NCBI GenBank assembly: GCA_020831585.1
Contig: JAFIGE010000015.1
Span: 1-52,928, forward strand
Length of the DNA stretch: 52,928 nt
From: Opitutales bacterium
GTDB taxonomy: Bacteria > Verrucomicrobiota > Verrucomicrobiia > Opitutales > Oceanipulchritudinaceae
Direction of reading: 5' to 3'
Shown here in pieces: positions 47,108-52,928 of the stretch. Below the pieces are notes generated by a model. The model was not told the origin of the DNA, ran no database searches, and worked only from the letters and a program-made list of their open reading frames with translations. Numbering within the stretch: the stretch's first letter is position 1; the number at the start of each line of letters is the position of its first letter. The translations under genes were made by a program, and so were the position numbers.

Positions 47108-47929
47108 TCAGCGACGACGGCGCCAAGCAACGAGGCCAAGAGCCAGCAACCCGAAGAGAGCAGCGTAAGTGGACGGCTCGGGGATGAGGGCGAGGTCGTC
47201 GATGGAGGCGCGCTGGCCACCTTGACCGCTCAGGCGGATTTCGAGCAGGTAGGTGCCGGGATTGATCGTAGTGATGGTGGAAGTGGAAACCACCGGACCG
47301 GCCCCCGCGCCGATAACGCCACTGCCCACGGAAACGGCGTCAGCAAACTCCACCGTGCCGTCGTTGCCAGAGATGGTGATCGGGCTGATTCGAACCTCGA
47401 AGTCGCCGTTGTTGGCGGCGGTGTTGACATCCCAAGAGCCGTTTGTCGCCGCCGTGCCCGCGCGGAAAGAGATTTCCGGGGCGAAGGCGGTGCCCACCGT
47501 GAAGACGAGGTTGAAGACGGCCACGTTCATGGGAGCGGCAGCTGAACCACCGACGCTTCCAGCGTTGAATTGGAAGTTGGCGCGGTCGGCCTCGGTTGTG
47601 CCGGTGGTGCGGACATCGGAAGCAGCACCGCTGCGCCAAACACCACCATCTCTGGTTGTGAGAACAAGACCAGCCCCGATGTTGGCCCACGTGTAGTCGC
47701 CCATGGTGAGGGTGCCGGTGATGGCCGCGAGACCGAGGCCACCGCCGGTGGTCCAGGTCGCCCCGGAAACACCCACATTGCGGTTGCCGTTGGCGGTCGC
47801 ATCGTTGGCGTCGGTGTGCGCGACACCTACGCGGCTCACGCCGCTGAAGTCGGATTGGAGGATCTGGCCTTGAACGGCCAAGACTCCGCCAAGAATGGGA
47901 AGAATCAGAAACAGGAGTGATTTTTTCAT
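47108..47929 (-). CDS. PEP-CTERM exported protein
   Basis: 273 aa. Signal peptide KKSLLFLILPILGGVLAVQG; the C-terminus has the PEP-CTERM sorting signal: IPEPSTY, a hydrophobic helix (AALFGLLALGLVAW) and a basic RRRR end. Such proteins are cut and handled by an exosortase and linked with extracellular polymer. The mature part is beta-rich, Gly/Thr/Asn-rich and low in charge. No exosortase gene is in the window. It is divergent from the XylR-like regulator, which could control it. Confidence 0.93.
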   Translation of the reverse strand: MKKSLLFLILPILGGVLAVQGQILQSDFSGVSRVGVAHTDANDATANGNRNVGVSGATWTTGGGLGLAAITGTLTMGDYTWANIGAGLVLTTRDGGVWRSGAASDVRTTGTTEADRANFQFNAGSVGGSAAAPMNVAVFNLVFTVGTAFAPEISFRAGTAATNGSWDVNTAANNGDFEVRISPITISGNDGTVEFADAVSVGSGVIGAGAGPVVSTSTITTINPGTYLLEIRLSGQGGQRASIDDLALIPEPSTYAALFGLLALGLVAWRRRR

Positions 47930-48078
47930 GAGTAGGATGTAATCAATTATTGAGGGTTGGCCCCCAGCTTGTCAGCAGACTGGAAGCACCCATAAGTATG
48001 ACACACTCGGGAATTTACCGCTTCCCATCCGCGACAAATAAACTTCCCTTTTTCGGCAATATTTGCGAAATCCCCCTC

Positions 48079-49245
48079 ATGCCTCCAACCGGCTACCTCC
48101 TCGTTCACACCCTCGGCTCGCTAGGCATATGCCAAACAGTCTCATCGGCCTTCCTGGAACGATGGGCGGCCGTGGGACAGGGGGTGCGCTCTTTTGAAAT
48201 CAACCACCTGGGAAAGGTCGAAGACTGGGAAAAAAAGTGCCTCGCCCTGCTCGCTTTCGCCGGAAACAAGGACCTCTCCGGTGCCGTGGCTAAGTTGAAA
48301 TGCCCGGTGATCAATTATTCCCACCGGTTCGAGGCGAATGCTTCTTTATACAACCTCTTTGTGGATGAAGCTGAAATCGGTCGACTGGCCGCCGACCACC
48401 TCCTCGCGCGCGGACACAGCGAATTTTTATTTCTTCATCTAAGCGGCTTCACCTTTTCGATGGAACGTGGCCGGGCCTTCCAGGAACGAATCGCCGCCGC
48501 CGGTCACCGCGTCCGGTGGTTGAACGTTAGCAATGAGTGGCCCAAGGGGCCCCTTGCCTACCACACGGCTTATGATGAAGCCTTGCTGGAGCTTTTGAGC
48601 GATTCCCACATGGCACCGGGTGTCTTCTGCACGAACGATGAAACAGCCGCCGATTTCCGCAGGCGTCTCGGCAAACTCATGCCCGACCGGTGCGACCTCT
48701 TCGGCATCGTGGGGGTCGATAATCTAGCGGGTTTGCAACCGGGAAACCCCTTGTATAGCGGGCTCACGAGTGTCGAGCCCCCCTTTGCCCTGTTGGGAGA
48801 GCGGGCGGCTGATTTGTTCGCCGCCTTCCTTGCCGGTCAGCTGGATTTTGCGCGCGGAACGCTCGAAATCATCGCCGGGGCGCGTGTCATTGAGCGCAGC
48901 TCAACGATGGGCAAGGCCGTTGGCGATCCCTTTATCAACCGGCTCCTGAGCGATATCCACCGGGCACTGGAAAAAAACGTCTCGCTGCGCGCGGAAGAAG
49001 TCGCCCCATCCCTCGGCATCCCCGCCCGAACCCTCCGCGACCGCTTTTCCAAAGCCACCGGCACGAGCCTGCGCGACTACCTGCTCCACCTCCGCCTCCG
49101 CCGGGCCGCGCGCCTCTTGCGGGAGACGGACCGGCCAATCACGGAGATCGCCCTCGACTGCGGTTTCAACAAGCCGGGAGCCCTCTCCACGCATTTCCAG
49201 AAACACCACGGCTGCTCGCCCCGCAACTACCGGAGCCGATCCTGA
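48079..49245 (+). CDS. XylR-like AraC-family regulator with LacI-type sugar sensor
   Basis: 388 aa from ATG 48079, which begins close to the sensor domain and gives a length near that of E. coli XylR; ATG 47998 is also possible. The N-terminal 265 residues resemble the periplasmic-binding-protein-like sensor of LacI/XylR (LFVDEAEIGRLAADHLLARG, then GVFCTNDETAADFRRRLGKL and LFGIVGVDNLAG). The C-terminal part has an AraC-type double helix-turn-helix (AEEVAPSLGIPARTLRDRFS and ITEIALDCGFNKPGALSTHF). It probably senses a sugar. It lies divergent from the PEP-CTERM gene. Confidence 0.88.
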   Translation: MPPTGYLLVHTLGSLGICQTVSSAFLERWAAVGQGVRSFEINHLGKVEDWEKKCLALLAFAGNKDLSGAVAKLKCPVINYSHRFEANASLYNLFVDEAEIGRLAADHLLARGHSEFLFLHLSGFTFSMERGRAFQERIAAAGHRVRWLNVSNEWPKGPLAYHTAYDEALLELLSDSHMAPGVFCTNDETAADFRRRLGKLMPDRCDLFGIVGVDNLAGLQPGNPLYSGLTSVEPPFALLGERAADLFAAFLAGQLDFARGTLEIIAGARVIERSSTMGKAVGDPFINRLLSDIHRALEKNVSLRAEEVAPSLGIPARTLRDRFSKATGTSLRDYLLHLRLRRAARLLRETDRPITEIALDCGFNKPGALSTHFQKHHGCSPRNYRSRS

Positions 49246-49324
49246 ATTGAGCCCGGGAGGCCGACAAAGACAGCGACCATTTGCCGGGCTGGTTGGTCGC
49301 GTAAACATTGATCGGGGAAAACAG

Positions 49325-49361
49325 AAAAAGGGGGCTCGACCCTGCTATCGGGCCGGCCCCC
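49325..49361 (-). terminator. Rho-independent terminator
   Basis: On the minus strand GGGGGC...GCCCCC, with an inner GCCC/GGGT pair, is followed by TTTTTC. It lies about 30 bp past the stop of the small exported protein at 49389-49961. Confidence 0.8.
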
Positions 49362-49388
49362 TCCAAAGAAACCTGCTTAACCGTGCGC

Positions 49389-49961
49389 TCAAGCGCCCGG
49401 ATTGAAGGGAATGGTCGACTTGTGCAGAACGATGCGCAGATTCTGGCAATCGGCGCGGCGGAAACCAAAGGTCTTTTCAACCGTCACCTCGTCGCCGGCT
49501 CCATTGACGAGGGTGAAGTGCCCCATCGTGATGCCGGTGTTGCCCTCAATGAAGAAAGCCACGTTGCGCGGATGCACCGATACCCAGTCCTTCAGAGCGA
49601 AGCCATTGTCGTTCGGGAAGGCCGGATCGCCCCCGACGAAGTAGGCCAGGGCCCCGTCGAAGGAGGTGCGGAAGGTTTGCTCGCCGTGGGTCAAGGTGGG
49701 CTTGAAGAGCACCGGCCCCGCCTGGAAGTTGTATCCATTGTGCAGGACGTTTTTCGCGGCGGCACGGTAGTCCCCGCTATCCCGATGCGCGGCGGAGATG
49801 GAGAGCAGGCCGGCGATCCAGCCCTGCTGCGCTTCAATGAGGCATTGCTCTGTGATGGGCGCGGGGCCGCCGATCTGAACGGAAGGCTGGCTCGCCGCCA
49901 TGTAGCCCGCCGAAAGGGAAGTAGCGAAGGCCGTTAAAGTGAGAAGGCTGAACATTTTCAT
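49389..49961 (-). CDS. Small exported protein, possibly NTF2/SnoaL-like
   Basis: 190 aa from ATG 49961, chosen because GGAG lies eight bases upstream; an ATG at 49976 is the alternative. Signal peptide MKMFSLLTLTAFATSLSAGY. The body (TFRTSFDGALAYFVGGDP, then VHPRNVAFFIEGNTGITMGH and VEKTFGFRRA ... LRIVLHKSTIPF) resembles a cone-shaped NTF2/SnoaL-type fold known in many small exported proteins of unclear role. The final HKSTIPF-type ending is typical of that group as I recall it. No operon partner. A terminator follows. Confidence 0.65.
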   Translation of the reverse strand: MKMFSLLTLTAFATSLSAGYMAASQPSVQIGGPAPITEQCLIEAQQGWIAGLLSISAAHRDSGDYRAAAKNVLHNGYNFQAGPVLFKPTLTHGEQTFRTSFDGALAYFVGGDPAFPNDNGFALKDWVSVHPRNVAFFIEGNTGITMGHFTLVNGAGDEVTVEKTFGFRRADCQNLRIVLHKSTIPFNPGA

Positions 49962-50083
49962 AATGGTTATCTCCATGTGAAGGGTGAATGGAACAAACGT
50001 GAAGCTCTCCTAATAGGAGATAAAAATCCCATTTCAACCGCCCCAAACCGATTTTCGTTCGATTTTTCATTTGCCGCTTTGCC

Positions 50084-50212
50084 TTACTTTCCCACGCCCT
50101 TCCATGCCGCCTCCAGCACGTCCAACCGGTAAATCCGCTCATACAGGGCGTAGAAACGGAACTTTGGCTCCTGTTTCGCTTTCTGGTTCAGCTTCCATGG
50201 TTGCACGTTCAC
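50084..50212 (-). pseudogene. Reverse transcriptase N-terminal fragment (group II intron type)
   Basis: The frame reading from 50212 down to a TAA at 50084-50086 gives [20 protein letters not shown] followed by [22 protein letters not shown]. This matches what I know of the N-terminal region of group II intron-encoded reverse transcriptases ([19 protein letters not shown]-type). It then stops, so only about 43 residues remain and the polymerase motifs are gone. Sequence upstream on the same strand (to about 50424) stays open in another frame and may be part of the same remnant. Confidence 0.55.
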
Positions 50213-50520
50213 AGCAGGTCCCCTTCGCTCCACGACCGTTGAGCCTCTTCCTCAGCGATGGCAGGCTTCAGCTCAATCGGCAGCTTGGCCACTTTCGGGT
50301 AATCTAACGGGGCCGAATCGAGTTCACTTGCGTTACGGCTCACGGATTTGCCTTCGCGGGCTTCACCTTGGGGATTGCTCCTTTCAGTGCCGCGTCGGCT
50401 ACATGGTGTGCATACCTTTGTCATGTCAGTTCCGTTTCATACTGATAGAGACGTCAGGCTTCTCCTGACGCACCGATGTCGATTTCGATGCTTGTGAGCG
50501 CACGCACGCCTTACCCCCTT

Positions 50521-50604
50521 CATCCATGGAATCCATGAAATCGATGGTGAAAAGGTCCCGGGCCAGCGGCTGGGGCCATGGATGGCATGGATAACGGGGA
50601 TTTT
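50521..50604. repeat. ATCCATG/CATGGAT repeat
   Basis: Alternating words (catccatggaatccatgaaa, then tcgatggtg, and ccatggatggcatgg) match, in inverse orientation and diverged, the unit near 160-250 at the other end of the window. Non-coding. Confidence 0.5.
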
Positions 50605-50772
50605 CCATTTCCAGGGACCGCTGCCAAAGTTGTCGCGTCGCCTTGCCGCGCGATCCGGGAGCGTGAGCCTGCCCGCGATGGGCCTACGTACCGCAATCGG
50701 CGGCTGAAAGCACGCCGCTCCTGTGGGCTCCCGCCAATGGCGCTCGGTTAAGATCTCCCTCGAAATCGGCAT

Positions 50773-51100
50773 CGACGGACGAAGGGGTGGTATCCGAGCA
50801 CCCTTAGGGGCTCACGCTTCCAGCGTGAAAGCATCCCGGCTAAAGCCGCGCGTCCGGCGGAAAGCGGCGGACATGCCGGGGCCGTTTGGGATGCAGCGGG
50901 CAGGCCGGGACGTTGGCATCTCGGGAGCCCTGACAAACTGCGCCATTACCCCCGCGAAGTCTTCCGTGCTCAGGACTTCCCGGCAATTCACTTTGCCCCC
51001 GGCACCTTTGGCTCGTGTCACGGGCGAAGGCACCGCACCGCTCGGCGGCTGAAAGCACGCCGCTCCCCTCCGCATTCGGCGGCTAAAGCGCACCGCTCCC
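50773..51100. repeat. Dispersed repeat block, copy A (about 330 bp)
   Basis: Starts at cgacggacgaaggggtgg and shares most of its sequence with copy B (52314-52695), which has about 55 extra bp. Both contain the hairpin CACGCT-TCC-AGCGTG, the words ggcggctgaaagcacgccgc and ggcggctaaagcgc, and, on the minus strand, a fragment coding CREVLSTEDFAGVMA (about 50936-51003) that belongs to the HRDC-like gene described below. Confidence 0.85.
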
Positions 51101-51106
51101 AAGCCC

Positions 51107-51223
51107 CCCGCCCGGGCGGGCGAGCCGGAATCCGTTGTTGTTCGACCGGTTGGAGACGGTGGCGTTGTTCGCGTTGTTGTTCCACGAGCCTCCGCGGATG
51201 CGGCGGTTGGGGCCATCGTCTCA
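51107..51223 (-). other. DGR template-repeat-like segment
   Basis: On the minus strand, directly after a TGA (51221-51223), one frame reads DDGPNRRIRGGSW, then NNNANNATVSNRSNNN and GFRLARPGGG. This is the C-terminal RGGSW...GFR motif of SUMF/C-type-lectin-like proteins, but here it is an orphan without the rest of the domain. All nine Asn codons are AAC, the hallmark of template repeats in diversity-generating retroelements, whose adenines are mutated during copying. The perfect 14-bp palindrome CCCGCCCGGGCGGG (51107-51120) follows, reminiscent of the GC-rich hairpin near the end of DGR repeats. It could instead be the tail of a decayed sulfatase-modifying-type gene. Confidence 0.5.
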
Positions 51224-51311
51224 CCTATGGCGGTGGCCCGAAAGTGCGGTGCCAGCACATGCCGACGAAAGTTGTAGGAGCAAGCGGTTTGAGCGAAGGC
51301 GCACACGGCGA

Positions 51312-51415
51312 GGGCGTGCGGCTGGGCACGCCCTGAAAGGGCACATGTCCAAAGCCCGGGGTTTCAACCCCGTGGACATCCAGACACCCCACGGATTTCG
51401 CGCCCTGAAAGGACG
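51312..51415. repeat. Palindrome array, left side of the IS200-type gene
   Basis: Contains the hairpins GGGCGTGC/GCACGCCC (51312-51333), CGGGGTTTCAACCCCG and GCGCCCTGAAAGGACGC. The same set occurs in inverted orientation at 51896-51980, so the two arrays flank the transposase gene as terminal-like elements. Confidence 0.75.
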
Positions 51416-51426
51416 CCGGAGTGGCG

Positions 51427-51879
51427 CTAATCCCAGACATAACGTTCATCGAAATCGACGCCGTATTGCCTGAGGAATTTCCGGAACTCATCTTGAAACG
51501 ATTCCCTTTGGTGATGGGCTTTCTGGGAATGCACGTAGTCGCAGGCTGCCTCCAACCCACGCGGCCCTACGCTAAACCACCCGTAGCCTGCCTGCCAGGC
51601 AAACCCACCCGCCACGAACGCGCTTTCGTTCACCCATTTGGAACTCCCGCCTTTGAGGTCTTTCATCATCTGGATGTCGGTTACCGACTTGGAGTCGCGA
51701 ATGATCAGATGCACATGGTCGGGCATCCCGCCAATGGCCAAGAGCCGCGCTCCGTGATCGCGCAGAATTCCACCGAGATAAGCGAACAGGCGCGGCTCAA
51801 AATCCGCCGAAATGAGGGGCGCACGATTTTTCGTGCTGAACACTAGATGCGAGTATTTGACGTGGAGGGATTGGCCCAT
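51427..51879 (-). CDS. tnpA: IS200/IS605-family Y1 transposase
   Basis: 150 aa, the usual size. The HUH motif is HVHLII in GGMPDHVHLIIRD, and the catalytic tyrosine lies in ACDYVHSQKAHH. The N-terminus (LHVKYSHLVFSTKNR) and the C-terminus (VDFDERYVWD) match the family. The enzyme cuts and joins single-stranded DNA at short hairpins. It appears intact. The inverted palindrome arrays on both sides are likely its substrates or the repeats it spread (REP-like). Confidence 0.93.
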   Translation of the reverse strand: MGQSLHVKYSHLVFSTKNRAPLISADFEPRLFAYLGGILRDHGARLLAIGGMPDHVHLIIRDSKSVTDIQMMKDLKGGSSKWVNESAFVAGGFAWQAGYGWFSVGPRGLEAACDYVHSQKAHHQRESFQDEFRKFLRQYGVDFDERYVWD

Positions 51880-51895
51880 TGCGCAAGGTTCACCC

Positions 51896-51980
51896 GCGTC
51901 CCTTCAGGACGCAAAATTTTTTGCCTCCACATACCGGGGTTGAAACCCCGGCCTTTGCACAGACGTGCTTTCAGCACGAA
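51896..51980. repeat. Palindrome array, right side of the IS200-type gene
   Basis: Contains GCGTCCCTTCAGGACGC (51896-51912), CCGGGGTTGAAACCCCGG (51934-51951) and CGTGCTTTCAGCACG (51964-51978). Read on the other strand these come in the same order as the left array, so the arrays are inverted copies. Confidence 0.75.
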
Positions 51981-51995
51981 GAACCTGAAAACGGC

Positions 51996-52150
51996 CCGGC
52001 AGGCCCCCCTTCATCGGCGAACTTTTCCACCTTCGCTTCACCGATCCCCGCCAGTTGCCCCAGCGCATTGCGGGTTTGCCGGCGCGCCTCCGGGTACTTC
52101 GGAAATTCTGTGAAAAAAACGCCCGTGGGTGTGAACGACGCAGATGTCAT
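51996..52150 (-). pseudogene. C-terminal fragment of an HRDC-like protein
   Basis: The minus-strand frame reads PEARRQTRNALGQLAGIGEA followed by KVEKFADE, a helix-hairpin-helix motif typical of HRDC domains. The part before it (TSASFTPTGVFFTEFPKYPE) is not family-like. It probably belongs with the N-terminal fragment at 52659-52790 and the middle fragment at 52533-52600, all on the same strand in the correct order. Confidence 0.45.
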
Positions 52151-52313
52151 GATTCCCTTTGCGCCGAAGGGGCTCACGCCCTTGGCGCTCAGTTGAGCTC
52201 TCCCTCGAAAACCGTTATCGACGGAGCGAATCGGAGATGGCGTAGCAAATTGAAATCGATAAGGCGCCACAACGGAGTCATTCGATTTGGAGACCCGATT
52301 TCGATGTCGATTT

Positions 52314-52695
52314 CGACGGACGAAGGGGTGGCTTATCCGGGCACCCTGAGGGGCTCACGCTTCCAGCGTGAAAGCATCCCGGGCCTTGCCGCGCGTCCGG
52401 CGGAAAGCGGCGCGGAGCGCACGCACTCCAAAAGACGGCGGACATGCCGGGGCCGTTTTGGAGTGCGGCGCTGTGCGCCGCTTTGGATGCGGCGGGCAGG
52501 CCGGGACGTTGGCATCTCGGGAGCCCTCACAACCTTCGCCATTACACCCGCGAAGTCTTCCGTGCTGAGAACTTCGCGGTAGTCCACTTTGCTCCCAGCC
52601 CCTTTGCCCCGTGCGGAGGGCGAAGGCACCGCACGGCTCGGCGGCTGAAAGCACGCCGCTACCCTCCGCATTCGGCGGCTAAAGCGCGCCGCTCC
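52314..52695. repeat. Dispersed repeat block, copy B (about 380 bp)
   Basis: Second copy of the block at 50773-51100, with about 55 extra bp (around 52410-52490, words such as gagtgcggcgctgtgcgccg). On the minus strand it contains KVDYREVLSTEDFAGVMA (about 52533-52600), the middle of the HRDC-like gene. A smaller related piece (ctctccctcgaaaaccgttatcgacgg) precedes it near 52200. The last 130 bp of the window hold nothing I can name beyond the start of the HRDC-like gene. Confidence 0.85.
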
Positions 52696-52790
52696 ACCTG
52701 CAGCACTTTGTGCCCCGAAAGGAAGCCGTTCAGCTCCGCCTCCAGGGCCGCATCCCCCTCCGCTGAAATTCGGAAAAATTTCAAGCCCAC
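52659..52790 (-). pseudogene. N-terminal fragment of an HRDC-like DGR accessory protein
   Basis: GTG 52790 opens GLKFFRISAEGDAALEAELN then GFLSGHKVLQVERR. This matches, as I recall, the N-terminus of HRDC-domain proteins found beside diversity-generating retroelement reverse transcriptases. Directly after VERR the sequence enters the palindromic repeat (ggcggctaaagcgcgccgc) and meets a TAG at 52659-52661, so the gene is cut by the repeat. The middle and C-terminal pieces survive further along in other frames. Confidence 0.45.
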
Positions 52791-52928
52791 GCGGAGACCC
52801 TCGGATCCAAAAATCGTACGCCGCAAGAGGGGAAGTTTCCCCTCTTGACTCCCCTCTTCAAAGCCTCTGCGGCCTGCCCTTCATCCATGCTGGAGTTCCG
52901 CCAGCGGGTCCGCTCTCCGCTCCGCTCC

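Noticed and set aside
51018-51224. Glutamine/arginine-rich minus-strand frame over the AAC-rich segment
   Set aside because: It is the shifted reading of the AAC-rich repeat (CAA codons) and not a gene.

Overview
The window is about 53 kb of GC-rich DNA, probably the chromosome of a member of the Verrucomicrobiota (Opitutae-like). This rests on several features together: a PEP-CTERM exported protein, very large secreted proteins with the usual verrucomicrobial C-terminal Ca-binding motif, an accB-accC-asp23-amaP cluster, a KAS/ACP/CrtI-like oxidoreductase cluster, many short palindromic intergenic repeats, and strong C-ending codon bias. No rRNA, tRNA or CRISPR array was seen.

Layout: (1) 1-3.1 kb: a decayed intergenic tandem repeat, an AraC-family regulator and a divergent PlsX. 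(2) 3.2-15.6 kb: a co-directional set of three giant exported proteins of about 1790, 1200 and 1167 aa. The first is split by a frameshift at a run of nine C. The second has an 80-bp tandem repeat between its apparent start and its signal peptide. (3) 15.6-17.4 kb: a Phd/RelE-type and a VapBC-type toxin-antitoxin pair; the first lies between two direct copies of a 128-bp element. (4) 17.8-24.5 kb: a type I restriction-modification operon, hsdM - four-helix protein - KilA-N remnant - hsdS - four-helix protein with zinc ribbon - hsdR. (5) 25-31.3 kb: a YjbQ gene, a minus-strand ParA/unknown/coiled-coil operon, and a pnp-fur-xseA operon. (6) 31.5-37.9 kb: accB-accC-asp23-amaP ending in housekeeping style, then a SNF2 helicase. 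(7) 37.9-41.8 kb: a minus-strand KAS-ACP-CrtI-like-M14 peptidase operon. (8) 42.3-50 kb: a subtilase, a beta-hydroxyacid dehydrogenase gene interrupted by an in-frame TGA, a PEP-CTERM protein divergent from a XylR-like regulator, and a small exported NTF2/SnoaL-like protein. (9) 50-52.9 kb: a graveyard of mobile DNA.

The last 3 kb is the most unusual part. All the remnants lie on the minus strand: a reverse-transcriptase N-terminal fragment, an AAC-rich orphan segment resembling the template repeat of a diversity-generating retroelement (DGR), a shredded gene resembling the HRDC-domain accessory protein of DGRs, and an intact IS200-type transposase gene between inverted palindrome arrays. A duplicated block of about 330 bp carries a piece of the HRDC-like gene into both copies. 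I read this as a decayed DGR-like locus invaded by palindromic repeats, but the assignment rests on motif recognition only.

All functional calls come from reading motifs. No database search was made.
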